Positions 16,856 to 26,216 of a DNA stretch of 64,000 nt are shown here, one piece after another; the stretch's first letter is position 1, and the number at the start of each line of letters is the position of its first letter. The stretch is from a bacterium. Its GTDB lineage: Bacteria > Pseudomonadota > Alphaproteobacteria > Acetobacterales > Acetobacteraceae. Below the pieces are notes generated by a model, which worked only from the letters and a program-made list of their open reading frames with translations, was not told where the DNA came from and did no database searches. The stretch lies in NCBI GenBank assembly GCA_026224825.1, contig JAMFRO010000057.1:62001-126000 (forward strand). Direction: 5' to 3'. Position numbers and translations under genes: made by a program.

Positions 16856-17279
16856 GGCTATGGTAGGCGCCTCCTTCCGGGTCGAAGGGGGCGGTTTTTT
16901 GTACCGCTGTGCCGCCGAGTTTGCGTATCATGTCGGCGATGACGTGGTCATCGAGAATGCGTAAAGCGCGCGGCAGGAATTGCACGGAGAGGTGGCGGTT
17001 GCCGAGGTGCCAGGCGAGGCGGATGAGCGCATCCGCGCTGGGTGCGGTGATCTCCAGCAAGGCTTCATCGGCGGCGCGTATCTCGACGTAGCTCCCGTCT
17101 TCGAGGGCCAGCGCATCGCCGCCGCGGATGTGGATGGCTTCAGGCAGATCCAGCAGGATTTCCGCGCCCTGGTCCGAGACAAACCGCAGGCGGCGGCGGT
17201 AGCGGCGGTCGTAATCCAGCGTGACGCTATGCGCTGCCGTGTGCCATTTTCCGGCGGGGAGGATGGAGGTTGCGCGCAT
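16848..17279 (-). CDS. ureE: Urease nickel chaperone UreE
   Basis: 143-residue UreE. The peptide-binding domain (VTLDYDRRYRRRLRFVSDQG, LLDLPEAIHIRGGDALALED) precedes the metal-binding domain (HLGNRHLSVQFLPRALRI, DDHVIADMIRKLGG). The tail ends AYHSHG, a short His motif rather than the long poly-His tail of some species. It shares its start base with the last base of ureC and overlaps ureF. Confidence 0.94.
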   Translation of the reverse strand: MRATSILPAGKWHTAAHSVTLDYDRRYRRRLRFVSDQGAEILLDLPEAIHIRGGDALALEDGSYVEIRAADEALLEITAPSADALIRLAWHLGNRHLSVQFLPRALRILDDHVIADMIRKLGGTAVQKTAPFDPEGGAYHSHG

Positions 17280-18985
17280 CAGAACAGGAAGTAGCGCTGC
17301 GCCATGGGCAGCACTTCAGCCGGCTCGCACACCAGCAACTCGCCATCGGCACGGACTTCGTAGGTCTCGGGGTTCACCTCGATATGCGGCGTGGCGTCAT
17401 TATGGATCATGGATTTCTTGCCGATGCCGCCTCGTGTGTTACTGACGGCGGCGAGCGGGCGGGTAAGGCCGAGGCGTTTGCCGATGCCGTCATCCAGCGC
17501 CGCCTGGGAGACGAAGAGGAGTGAGGATTCGATCAACGCCCGGCCATAGGCGCCGAACATCGGGCGGTAATGCACCGGCTGCGGCGTGGGGATGGAGGCG
17601 TTGGGGTCGCCCATGGCGGCCATGACGATGGAGCCGGATTTCAGCACCAGATCCGGCTTGATGCCGAAGAAGGCGGGGGACCAGAGCACGAGGTCCGCGA
17701 GCTTGCCGGGTGCTATGGAGCCGACATGGGTGGAGAGCCCCTGCGCGATGGCGGGGTTGATGGTGTATTTGGCGATATAGCGTTTGATGCGGGCATTATC
17801 CCCTGCCCCATCGCCCGGCAGCGCGCCACGCTGGATTTTCATTTTATGCGCTGTCTGCCAGGTACGGATGATAACTTCGCCGACACGCCCCATGGCCTGG
17901 CTGTCGGAGGAAAACATCGAGAGTGCACCCAGATCATGCAGAATATCCTCGGCCGCTATGGTCTCCTTGCGGATGCGGGATTCGGCGAAGGCGATGTCCT
18001 CAGGGATGCCGGCATCGAGATGGTGGCAAACCATCAGCATGTCCAGATGCTCATCCAGCGTATTGACCGTATAGGGCCGCGTGGGGTTGGTGGAGCTGGG
18101 CAGCACATTGGGCAGGCCGGCGACGCGGATTATGTCCGGTGCGTGGCCGCCCCCCGCACCTTCGGTGTGGAAGGCGTGGATCGTGCGGCCTTTGAAAGCG
18201 GCAATTGTATCCTCGACAAAACCGGATTCGTTCAGCGTGTCGGAATGCAGCATTACCTGTACATCGAAGCGGTCCGCCACCGATAGGCAGTTGTCGATGG
18301 CAGCCGGTGTCGTGCCCCAATCCTCATGCAGTTTCAGCGACGATGCACCGGCGCGGATCATCTCCTCCAGCGCCGCCGGCTGGCTGGCATTGCCCTTGCC
18401 GGTGAAGGCGAGGTTGACGGGAAACGCCTCCGCCGCCTGCAGCATGCGTGCGAGATGAAACGGCCCCGGCGTGCAGGTGGTGGCGGCGGTGCCGGTGGCC
18501 GGGCCAGTGCCGCCGCCGACCATGGTGGTGATGCCTGAGGCCAGCGCCTCCTCGATCTGCTGCGGGCAGATGAAATGGATGTGCGAATCAATGCCGCCTG
18601 TGGTGAGAATTTTGCCCTCGCCGGCGATGATTTCCGTGCCGGGCCCGATGATGATATCCACCCCCGGCTGCACATCGGGATTTCCGGCCTTGCCAATCCG
18701 CGCGATCCGGCCGCCAATAATCGAAACATCAGCCTTCACGATGCCCCAATGGTCGATGATCAGCGCATTGGTGATGACCGTATCCGCCGCCCCTTGCGCG
18801 TTGGTAAGCTGCGACTGGCCCATGCCATCGCGAATGACCTTGCCGCCGCCGAATTTTACTTCCTCGCCGTATATGGTGAAATCCTTTTCCACCTCGGCAA
18901 AAAGCTCGGTATCGGCCAGGCGCACGCGGTCTCCCACCGTAGGGCCAAACATATCCGCATAAGCGGCGCGGGTGATGCGGGCCAT
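17279..18985 (-). CDS. ureC: Urease alpha subunit UreC
   Basis: 568-residue catalytic subunit that hydrolyses urea to ammonia and carbamate. Nickel and catalytic features: [13 protein letters not shown], the carbamylated Lys in [12 protein letters not shown], His ligands in [13 protein letters not shown] and [16 protein letters not shown], and the flap MVCHHLD. The N-terminus [20 protein letters not shown] is the family signature. It joins ureB end to start (shared base 18985). Confidence 0.97.
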   Translation of the reverse strand: MARITRAAYADMFGPTVGDRVRLADTELFAEVEKDFTIYGEEVKFGGGKVIRDGMGQSQLTNAQGAADTVITNALIIDHWGIVKADVSIIGGRIARIGKAGNPDVQPGVDIIIGPGTEIIAGEGKILTTGGIDSHIHFICPQQIEEALASGITTMVGGGTGPATGTAATTCTPGPFHLARMLQAAEAFPVNLAFTGKGNASQPAALEEMIRAGASSLKLHEDWGTTPAAIDNCLSVADRFDVQVMLHSDTLNESGFVEDTIAAFKGRTIHAFHTEGAGGGHAPDIIRVAGLPNVLPSSTNPTRPYTVNTLDEHLDMLMVCHHLDAGIPEDIAFAESRIRKETIAAEDILHDLGALSMFSSDSQAMGRVGEVIIRTWQTAHKMKIQRGALPGDGAGDNARIKRYIAKYTINPAIAQGLSTHVGSIAPGKLADLVLWSPAFFGIKPDLVLKSGSIVMAAMGDPNASIPTPQPVHYRPMFGAYGRALIESSLLFVSQAALDDGIGKRLGLTRPLAAVSNTRGGIGKKSMIHNDATPHIEVNPETYEVRADGELLVCEPAEVLPMAQRYFLF

Positions 18986-19293
18986 TATTCCGCGCCTCCG
19001 TTGACGAGACCACGGAACCCGTAAATCTCGCGCGCACCGCGATACGGCACCAGCGTGATCTCGCGGCTCTGGCCGGGTTCAAACCGAATGGCAGTGCCGG
19101 CGGCAATGTCCAGCCGTTTGCCATGTGCTGCGGCGCGATCAAAATCCAGTGCGGCGTTGGTCTCGGCAAAATGATAATGGCTGCCGACCTGGATCGGGCG
19201 GTCGCCCGTGTTGGAAACATTCAGCACGGTTTTCTCCAGCCCCGCGTTCAGCTCAATCTCGCCTTCCGGCGTCAAAACCTCGCCCGGGATCAT
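18985..19293 (-). CDS. ureB: Urease beta subunit UreB
   Basis: 102 residues, a separate beta subunit as in most proteobacteria. Signature [18 protein letters not shown] at the start, then [32 protein letters not shown] and [10 protein letters not shown]. Overlaps ureA by 4 nt. Confidence 0.96.
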   Translation of the reverse strand: MIPGEVLTPEGEIELNAGLEKTVLNVSNTGDRPIQVGSHYHFAETNAALDFDRAAAHGKRLDIAAGTAIRFEPGQSREITLVPYRGAREIYGFRGLVNGGAE

Positions 19294-19592
19294 CGGATAG
19301 GCTCGTGCACGGTGACGAGTTTTGTGCCATCCGGGAAGGTCGCTTCCACCTGCACGTCGTGAATCATTTCCGCCACACCTTCCATCACCTGGGCGCGGGT
19401 GATGACATGCGCGCCCGCCTCCATCAAATCCGCCACGCGCCGGCCGTCGCGCGCACCTTCGACCACGAAATCCGTGATGAGGGCGATCGCCTCGGGATAG
19501 TTGAGTTTTACCCCGCGCTCCAGCCGCTTGCGCGCCACGATGGCGGCCATGGCGATGAGCAATTTGTCTTTTTCACGCGGTGTCAGATTCAT
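19290..19592 (-). CDS. ureA: Urease gamma subunit UreA
   Basis: 100 residues. [57 protein letters not shown] and [11 protein letters not shown] are the standard UreA blocks in order. Length and motifs are canonical. It starts 9 nt after ureD and overlaps ureB. Confidence 0.97.
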   Translation of the reverse strand: MNLTPREKDKLLIAMAAIVARKRLERGVKLNYPEAIALITDFVVEGARDGRRVADLMEAGAHVITRAQVMEGVAEMIHDVQVEATFPDGTKLVTVHEPIR

Positions 19593-19601
19593 TTTTACTC
19601 C

Positions 19602-20414
19602 CTAGCCTTGCCACACGCGCGGCAGCGGCCCTGGCCGCAACACGCCAAGGGCTTTTACAATAACACGCCGCAGCGCTGCCGCATCCGGCGCCAATATACG
19701 CGCGAGCAATACGTCGCCGATGACGCTGGCGCCCGCATGCGCATCCGCAAGCGCCTCCCGCAAAGCGTCGAGCCCGCAAGCGCCGACCGCAAAAATACTG
19801 GCCATGGCGCGCGCACCGGCGGCAATACCGGGGCGGTCGAGCTGTGCCGCTATATCGCCCTCCAGCCTGGTGGAATCCTGCCAGAGCAGCATGCCGTCGC
19901 GGCGCAGCGAAATACGGTCGCGCAAATACCCTTCGCGCAAAACCTCGCCCATGGTGAGCCGGCCGAAGACCAGGCTTTCAATGCCGAGAAACGCCGCCCC
20001 CGAAGTCAGCTCGATATCCAGCGCGCGGTCCAGGCCAAAACCATCGAACAGGATGGTCTCCTGCGGCAGATAATGCAGCACTGCCCCAGCAGCCACGGTA
20101 AGGCGCGTGCGAATGCGCGAGGGCGCCTCCAGCGCGCGGTAGACACGCTCGGCGGCCTGGGTGGTAAAGGTAACCGCGGCACCGGCACCAAGCTCCAGCA
20201 CCGTCTCCAGCGCATCCCCCCCGGCGATACCACCGGAAATATTCAACGCCACCGCCTCCACCCCCGGCCCGCGCGGCAGGCGCGCCTTTAAGCACCCCTC
20301 CTGGTAAAACCGTTTAAGGCGCGTGGTGCCGTCATGCGTAAAAGCCAAATCGAGACGGCCACGCGCACGTTGCGGCGCTGCGATCTGATCCAGCCTTGCG
20401 GGCACAAAATTCAT
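19602..20414 (-). CDS. ureD: Urease accessory protein UreD
   Basis: 270-residue scaffold protein that forms the urease activation complex with UreF and UreG. Recognised by GTTRLKRFYQEGCLKARLPR, ALNISGGIAGGDALETVLEL, AAVTFTTQAAERVYRA and LHYLPQETILFDG. First gene of the operon. ATG 20414 (MNFVPARLDQ) is chosen; the frame is open further upstream with GTG options. The 107 nt to the divergent sensor-kinase gene must hold both promoters. Confidence 0.92.
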   Translation of the reverse strand: MNFVPARLDQIAAPQRARGRLDLAFTHDGTTRLKRFYQEGCLKARLPRGPGVEAVALNISGGIAGGDALETVLELGAGAAVTFTTQAAERVYRALEAPSRIRTRLTVAAGAVLHYLPQETILFDGFGLDRALDIELTSGAAFLGIESLVFGRLTMGEVLREGYLRDRISLRRDGMLLWQDSTRLEGDIAAQLDRPGIAAGARAMASIFAVGACGLDALREALADAHAGASVIGDVLLARILAPDAAALRRVIVKALGVLRPGPLPRVWQG

Positions 20415-20521
20415 AAGCCGATGCTGGCGGGCACTCCCCCCGCCCGTCAAGGGGACAAATAACGTAAGCCCCGATGCAGATTACCCTTGACCGGGGAAAA
20501 TATGTTGCCGGATAGAGGGTT

Positions 20522-23500
20522 ATGAATGTTCCGCAGCGCGTCATAAGGCAGAGGCGCCAGTACAACCAATGGGTGGGCAACCAGACGCTGGAAGATTTTG
20601 CCTTGCGCTTCACAGCGGGCAAGGCACGGCGCTCGGCGTTTTCCGTGGGCAATACCGCGCTGGGGGCGGTGTCTTTCCTGGCGTGTGAAGCCATCGGCGG
20701 CAGCATCACGCTGAGCTTTGGCTTTGCCAATGCCATGGCGGCCATTGCGGCGGCGGGTGTTATCATGTTTCTGGTCGGGCTGCCCATCTGCCTGGCGGCG
20801 ACCCGCCATGGGGTGGATGTGGATCTGCTCACGCGCGGGGCGGGGTTCGGCTATATCGGCTCCACCATCACCTCGCTGGTGTACGCCACCTTCACCTTCA
20901 TCCTGTTCTCCATCGAGGCCAGCATCATGTCAGCCGCCATCGTGCAGGTGCTGCATCTGCCGTTCTGGCTGGCGAATGTGATCTCCGCCGTGGCCGTGGT
21001 GCCCATCGCGGCTTTGGGCATCAAGGCGATCAGCCGGATGCAGTTGTTCACCCAGCCGGTATGGCTGCTGCTGCAATTTGGCCCGCTGCTTTATTTAGCC
21101 GCCGAGGGCCTGCCGGATTTTTCCGCATGGACGCAGTTTACAGGCAGCGCCGGGGCCACGGGCGTGGCGCTCCTGCCCTTCGGCATGGCCACCTCCATTC
21201 TGCTCTCGCTGCTGCCGCAAATCGGCGAGCAGGTGGATTATCTGCGTTTCCTGCCTGCACGGGCGCAGACCGGGCGCGTAAAATGGTGGGGGACGATGCT
21301 GTTTGCAGGGCCCGGCTGGGTGCTTACCGGCTGTGCCAAATTGGCGGCGGGGTCTTTCCTGACCTATCTGGCCGTGGAGCGCGGCGTGGATTGGGGGGCG
21401 GCGGCGCAGCCTGCGACCATGTTCCGTATCGCTTATATGGAGGTGTTTCATAACCGGGCTCTGGCGTCGGGGCTGATGCTGCTCTTCGTCGTCACCTGCC
21501 AGATGAAGATCAACACCACCAACGCCTATGCCGGCTCCATCGCCTGGTCGAATTTTTTCTCGCGCCTCACGCATAGCCACCCAGGGCGCGTGGTGTGGGT
21601 GGGGTTCAATGTGGCGCTGGCGCTGCTGTTGATGGAGTTGGGGATTTATCGCGTCATCCAGAACATTCTCGGCCTGTACGCGAATTTTGCCGTGGGTTGG
21701 ATGGGCGCGATTGCGGCGGATCTGGTGATCAACAAAAGCCTGGGGCTGAGCCCGCCGGGGATCGAGTTCAAGCGGGCGCATCTTTACGATGTCAATCCGG
21801 TGGGGCTGGGCGCGATGGGGCTCTCCGTGCTTGTCTCCACGCTGATGAGTTTTGGCGTGTTCGGCGATGTGGCACGGGCGCTCGCCCCGTTCGCCGGGTT
21901 GCTGGTGGCATTTATCGCAGCGCCCGCCATCGCTTTTGCCACAGGCGGAAAATACTATCTGGCACGCAAGCCGGAGGCGGTGGCGCAGACGCGCTGCATC
22001 GTGTGTGAAGGCGTGTTCGAGGGGCCGGACATGGCCACCTGCCCGGCCTACGGCGGCGGCATATGCTCGCTCTGCTGCACGCTGGAGGCGCGCTGCCATG
22101 ATATGTGCAAGCCGCGCGGGCGGTTCTCGGCACAGGCGGCGGATATGGTCTCGCCGCGTCTGGCGGGCTGGGCCAAAACACATGTGGATGCACGGATTTT
22201 CCCCTTTCTCGGGCTGCTGCTCCTGTTCTCGCTGCTGCTTGCGGGGCTGCTCGGGCTCATCGGCTATGAGTATGACGCGCTGGTGCCGATGGCGGGTCCG
22301 GTGGTGCGGGACACGCTGCTGGTGGTGTTTTTCCCTCTGTTCATTCTGGCCGCCCTGGCCGCCTGGCTACTGGTGCTGGCGCATGCCAGCCGCCGTGCGG
22401 CGGAGGGCGAGACCGGGCACCAGACCACCATGCTGCTGGATGAGATCGGCGCGCACCAACGCACCGATGCGGCGTTGCAGAAGGCCAAGGCTGCAGCGGA
22501 ATCCGCCAACACCGCGAAGAGCCGCTACATCGTGGGTGTGATCCATGAAATTCGCGCGCCGCTGAATGCGATTTTTGGCTACGCACAATTGCTGGAAGCC
22601 GGCGGCACGTTGCGGCCGGAGGATGCGGTGCGGACGATCCGGCGCTCATCCGCGCATCTCTCCAACCTTGTCGACGGGCTGCTGGATATTTCGCAGATCG
22701 AGACCGGCTCGCTGCATCTGCATCGCGACCAGGTGGATTTTGGCGAGTTTCTGGATCAGATCGTCGATATGTTCCGGTTGCAGGCGGCGGCGAAGGGAAT
22801 TGAGTTTCGTGACGAGCGCGGGGCGTCGCTGCCGCGGTTTATTTATACCGATGAAAAGCGGCTGCGGCAGATCATCATCAACCTGCTCTCCAATGCGCTT
22901 AAATATACCGCCCAGGGCAGTGCGACATTGCGCGTGCGCAAACGCGGCCAGGTGACGGAGTTTGCGGTGATTGATACCGGGCATGGCATTCGGCCTGAGG
23001 ACCTGCAGAAGATTTTCGAGCCGTTCGAACGCGGGCATCTGCCGGCGGCCAATGCCGTGCCGGGGACGGGGCTGGGACTGACGATTTCCAAACTGCTCAC
23101 CGAGATTCTGGGCGGCGAGATTTCCGTGGAGAGCACGCCTGGTGAGGGCAGTGTGTTCCGGGTGCGGCTGCTGCTCTCCGATGCGCCGGCGGGGGTGAGC
23201 AAAATACCGGCGCGGCGGATTACGGCTTACGCCGGCGTGCGGCGGAAAATTCTCATTGCCGATGACGATGCCGACCATGTACGGCTGGTGACGGATGTGC
23301 TGCTCCCGCTGGGCTTTATCGTGCTGGCGGCGGCCGAGGGGCTGGGCTGTCTGGCGATGGTCGAGGATGCCGCACCGGACCTCGTGATTCTCGACATCGC
23401 CATGCCCGGTATGTCCGGGCTGGAGGTGGCAGCCGAGTTGCGGGCGCGGGGGGCGGGCGCAAAGATACTGATGGTATCGGGCAATCTGCACGATGCGGCG

Positions 23501-23842
23501 CCGCATGGGGTGGCGGATTACGACGGGTTTCTGGCCAAGCCGATAGACCTGCGCGCGCTGCTGGAGCGCGTGGGCACGCTGCTGGGGTTGGATTGGGTAC
23601 AGGAGGCACAGGCGATAAGTGCTGCCCCGATTCCGCTCCTGCCGCAGGCGACGCATCTGGCCGAGCTGCTGCAACTGGCACGCATCGGCTATGTGCGCGG
23701 CATTGAGGCGAAACTGGCGGCGTTGGAGGGGGAAGTACCGGCGCTCGGCCCGTTCTGTCTGCAATTGCGCGGCTGGGTGCGCGGGTTTGAGATGCAGAAA
23801 CTCACGGCATATCTGGAATCGCTGCCGGAGCTGAATGCATGA
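20522..23842 (+). CDS. NCS1-permease / hybrid histidine kinase fusion (candidate urea or nitrogen sensor)
   Basis: 1106 residues. Residues ~25-480 form an NCS1 purine/cytosine-permease-like transporter of about 12 helices (QTLEDFALRF, FSVGNTALGAVSFLACEAIG). Residues 492-529 hold eight cysteines in a Zn-ribbon-like segment (RCIVCEGVF...CHDMC). Two further helices (~560-640) lead to a histidine kinase with phospho-acceptor His675 in VIHEIRAPLN, N-box INLLSNALKYT and G-boxes DTGHGI, GTGLGLTISK. A receiver follows with DDD and phospho-Asp958 in VILDIAMPGMSG, then a ~60-residue tail. Between urease and urt genes, so probably senses urea or a related N compound through a transporter-like domain. 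Confidence 0.9.
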   Translation: MNVPQRVIRQRRQYNQWVGNQTLEDFALRFTAGKARRSAFSVGNTALGAVSFLACEAIGGSITLSFGFANAMAAIAAAGVIMFLVGLPICLAATRHGVDVDLLTRGAGFGYIGSTITSLVYATFTFILFSIEASIMSAAIVQVLHLPFWLANVISAVAVVPIAALGIKAISRMQLFTQPVWLLLQFGPLLYLAAEGLPDFSAWTQFTGSAGATGVALLPFGMATSILLSLLPQIGEQVDYLRFLPARAQTGRVKWWGTMLFAGPGWVLTGCAKLAAGSFLTYLAVERGVDWGAAAQPATMFRIAYMEVFHNRALASGLMLLFVVTCQMKINTTNAYAGSIAWSNFFSRLTHSHPGRVVWVGFNVALALLLMELGIYRVIQNILGLYANFAVGWMGAIAADLVINKSLGLSPPGIEFKRAHLYDVNPVGLGAMGLSVLVSTLMSFGVFGDVARALAPFAGLLVAFIAAPAIAFATGGKYYLARKPEAVAQTRCIVCEGVFEGPDMATCPAYGGGICSLCCTLEARCHDMCKPRGRFSAQAADMVSPRLAGWAKTHVDARIFPFLGLLLLFSLLLAGLLGLIGYEYDALVPMAGPVVRDTLLVVFFPLFILAALAAWLLVLAHASRRAAEGETGHQTTMLLDEIGAHQRTDAALQKAKAAAESANTAKSRYIVGVIHEIRAPLNAIFGYAQLLEAGGTLRPEDAVRTIRRSSAHLSNLVDGLLDISQIETGSLHLHRDQVDFGEFLDQIVDMFRLQAAAKGIEFRDERGASLPRFIYTDEKRLRQIIINLLSNALKYTAQGSATLRVRKRGQVTEFAVIDTGHGIRPEDLQKIFEPFERGHLPAANAVPGTGLGLTISKLLTEILGGEISVESTPGEGSVFRVRLLLSDAPAGVSKIPARRITAYAGVRRKILIADDDADHVRLVTDVLLPLGFIVLAAAEGLGCLAMVEDAAPDLVILDIAMPGMSGLEVAAELRARGAGAKILMVSGNLHDAAPHGVADYDGFLAKPIDLRALLERVGTLLGLDWVQEAQAISAAPIPLLPQATHLAELLQLARIGYVRGIEAKLAALEGEVPALGPFCLQLRGWVRGFEMQKLTAYLESLPELNA

Positions 23843-24693
23843 GCACGCGCGATATCATTCTGGTGGTGGATGACACGCCGGAGACTTTGGGATTGCTTAC
23901 CGATGCGCTGGAAGGCGCCGGGCTGACCGTGCTGGTGGCCACCGGCGGGACCGCTGCTTTGGCATTGTTGCAGCATATTACGCCGGATTTGATATTGCTG
24001 GATGCGATGATGCCGGAGATGGACGGGTTTGCAACCTGCCGTGCGATGAAGGCGAACGCTTCGCTCGCGCATATTCCGGTGATCTTCATGACCGGGCTAT
24101 CGGATACCGCGCATGTTGTGCAGGGATTACAGGCCGGCGGCGTGGATTACGTTACCAAGCCGGTGGTGCTGGATGAGATGATGGCGCGCATCCGCGTGCA
24201 TCTGGACAATGCCCGCGCGGCGTTGCGCACGCGTGCGGCGCTGGATGCGGCGGGCGGGTTTTTGCTGGCGACAAATGAGGCTGGCGGGCTGCTGTGGTGT
24301 ACGCCACAGGCGGAGGCGCGGCTGGCCGGTGCGGTTGAGAAATTGACTGGTTTCAGGATTCCTGAAGGACTGGTGATGAAGTTTGGTGAGCGGCAGTTGG
24401 AGTTTGCACTGATCGGGCGGATTGGGCCGGGGGAGATACTGTACCGGTTGAGCGAGTCCGGTGGCGGGCAAGAGGAGGAGTTTTTGCACCTGCATTTTGG
24501 GTTGAGTGCGCGTGAGGCTGAGGTGCTGTTGTGGATTGCGCGCGGCAAGCCAAATAAGGATGTGTCGGATATTCTGGGCATTTCGCCAAGGACTGTGAAC
24601 AAGCATCTGGAACAGGTGTTTACGAAGCTTGGCGTGGAGAACCGTGCCTCGGCCGCCGCTTTGGCTGTAGGGGCGTTAACGAAGAGAGGTTGA
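23839..24693 (+). CDS. Response regulator with receiver and LuxR-type DNA-binding domains
   Basis: 284 residues. Receiver: VVDDTPETLGLL, phospho-Asp in ILLDAMMPEMDGF, conserved Thr and Lys in FMTGLS and YVTKPV. A linker of ~100 residues is followed by a LuxR/NarL HTH (LSAREAEVLLWIARGKPNKD, ILGISPRTVNKHLEQVFTKL). Overlaps the kinase stop by 4 nt (ATGA), so translation is coupled and it is the cognate output. Flanked by ureDABCEFG and urtABCDE, its likely targets. Confidence 0.92.
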   Translation: MSTRDIILVVDDTPETLGLLTDALEGAGLTVLVATGGTAALALLQHITPDLILLDAMMPEMDGFATCRAMKANASLAHIPVIFMTGLSDTAHVVQGLQAGGVDYVTKPVVLDEMMARIRVHLDNARAALRTRAALDAAGGFLLATNEAGGLLWCTPQAEARLAGAVEKLTGFRIPEGLVMKFGERQLEFALIGRIGPGEILYRLSESGGGQEEEFLHLHFGLSAREAEVLLWIARGKPNKDVSDILGISPRTVNKHLEQVFTKLGVENRASAAALAVGALTKRG

Positions 24694-24720
24694 AAGCCCC
24701 CAGGAGCAAAAGTTTTTGGT

Positions 24721-24750
24721 CCAGCTTTTTTCAAAAAGCTGGCCTTTTTC
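24721..24750. terminator. Bidirectional terminator between the response regulator and urtE
   Basis: CCAGCTTTTT / AAAAAGCTGG with a two-base loop, then GCCTTTTTC. It is preceded by AGCAAAAGTTTTTGG, as in the sister element at 15571-15612. Separates convergent genes. Confidence 0.8.
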
Positions 24751-25464
24751 TTAAATATTCACCAAATGCGAAATATCCTCCGCGGACTCCTCCGCCGTGC
24801 TGCCGGAGCGAATGATTTTGCCGCGTTGCATGACGTGGTAGTGATCCGCAAAAGCCCAGGCGAAATCCAGATATTGCTCGACGATAACGATGGTGACACC
24901 GAGTTCAACGCGCACACGACGCAAAGCGTCCTCGATCTGCTGCACGACGTTGGGCTGGATGCCCTCCGTCGGCTCATCGAGAAGCAGCAGCTTGGGTTGC
25001 CCCGCCAGGGCGCGGCCGATGGCGAGCTGCTGTTGCTCGCCGCCGGAGAGCAACCCGGCCTTGCGGTTTTTGATTTGCGTGAGCTTGGGGAAGAGCTCGA
25101 AAATATGCGCGGCGATGCCGCTCTCCGAGAGCCCCTTACGGCCGCTCAGGGCAGCCAGCCCGACGGTGAGATTTTCCATCACCGAGAGCTGCGGGAAAAC
25201 ATGGCGGCCCTGCGGCACGTAGCCGATGCCGGCGCGGGCGCGGCCGTGCGCGGGGGTGGATGAGACATCGGCACCATCGAAAGTGATTTTGCCGCCGGTG
25301 AGTTTCTGCACCCCGGCGATGGTGTTGAGGAGCGTGCTTTTGCCCACGCCATTGCGGCCGATCAGCGCCACCGCACCGCCACGCTCGATGCTCATGTCGA
25401 TATCCCACAGCACCTTGCTCTGGCCATAGGCGGAGGAAACAGCCTCAAGGTTTAAAAGCGTCAT
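24751..25464 (-). CDS. urtE: Urea ABC transporter ATPase UrtE
   Basis: 237-residue LivF-type ATPase. Walker A GRNGVGKSTLLNT, GYVPQGRHVFPQLSVMENL, signature LSGGEQQQLAIGRAL, Walker B LLLLDEPTEGIQPN and the H-loop in VIVEQYLDFA. The Q-x-K-V-L and EPTEGIQPNVVQQIE patterns are typical of UrtE. Last gene of urtABCDE; overlaps urtD by 4 nt. Confidence 0.93.
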   Translation of the reverse strand: MTLLNLEAVSSAYGQSKVLWDIDMSIERGGAVALIGRNGVGKSTLLNTIAGVQKLTGGKITFDGADVSSTPAHGRARAGIGYVPQGRHVFPQLSVMENLTVGLAALSGRKGLSESGIAAHIFELFPKLTQIKNRKAGLLSGGEQQQLAIGRALAGQPKLLLLDEPTEGIQPNVVQQIEDALRRVRVELGVTIVIVEQYLDFAWAFADHYHVMQRGKIIRSGSTAEESAEDISHLVNI

Positions 25465-26216
25465 TCCTTGGCCCTTCCCAGATAAACGGCGGCAACCTGC
25501 GCATCGGCACGTACTTCGGCGACCGTGCCTTCCTTCAAAACCTGGCCCTGGTGCAGCACTGTGGTGTAGCCGTTCAGGGCTTCCACGAAGCTCATATCAT
25601 GGTCGATGACCAGCACGGCATGGCGGCCCAGCAATGAAAGAATGAGGTCTGCGGTGCGCTGCGTATCCTGCGGGCCCATGCCGGCGGTTGGTTCGTCGAG
25701 CAGCAACAGATCCGCGTCGGTTGCCACCACCATACCGATTTCCAGCCATTGCTTCTCGCCATGCGCGAGGTCCGCCGCGATGATCTCGCGCCGGTCGGTG
25801 AGGCCGATTTTCTCCAATATCTCCTCGGCACTCGCCAGCTCATCCGCCGGCACGCTTGTGGTGAGTGCCCGCCACCAGGCGCGGTTTTTGCGTGCCGCCA
25901 CCAGCAGGTTCTGCATCACGGTGAGCGTAGGCAGCACGCCGGGGGTTTGGAATTTGCGGCAGATGCCGAGCCGCACGATCTCCTGTTCGGCGAGATTGGT
26001 GATGTTGTGGTCTTTAAAAGTGATGCGGCCGGAGGTGGCGCGGACACGGCCGATGATGGTGTCGCAGATGGTGGATTTTCCGGCACCATTGGGGCCGATG
26101 AGGATGCGCAACTCACCCGGCGAGAGGGAGAGCGAAACATCGTTGACAGCTTTGAACCCATCGAAATCGACAGTGACATTTTCCATCATGAGGATGGGAG
26201 CGGGGATCGCGTTCAT
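25461..26216 (-). CDS. urtD: Urea ABC transporter ATPase UrtD
   Basis: 251-residue LivG-type ATPase. Walker A GPNGAGKSTICDTI, GICRKFQTPGVLPTLTVMQN, DLAHGEKQWLEIGMV as signature, Walker B LLLLDEPTAGMGP, VIDHDMSFVEAL. The phrase VTVDFDGFKAVND and the HGEKQWLEIGM signature are those of UrtD rather than generic LivG. Overlaps urtC by 4 nt and urtE by 4 nt. Confidence 0.93.
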   Translation of the reverse strand: MNAIPAPILMMENVTVDFDGFKAVNDVSLSLSPGELRILIGPNGAGKSTICDTIIGRVRATSGRITFKDHNITNLAEQEIVRLGICRKFQTPGVLPTLTVMQNLLVAARKNRAWWRALTTSVPADELASAEEILEKIGLTDRREIIAADLAHGEKQWLEIGMVVATDADLLLLDEPTAGMGPQDTQRTADLILSLLGRHAVLVIDHDMSFVEALNGYTTVLHQGQVLKEGTVAEVRADAQVAAVYLGRAKE

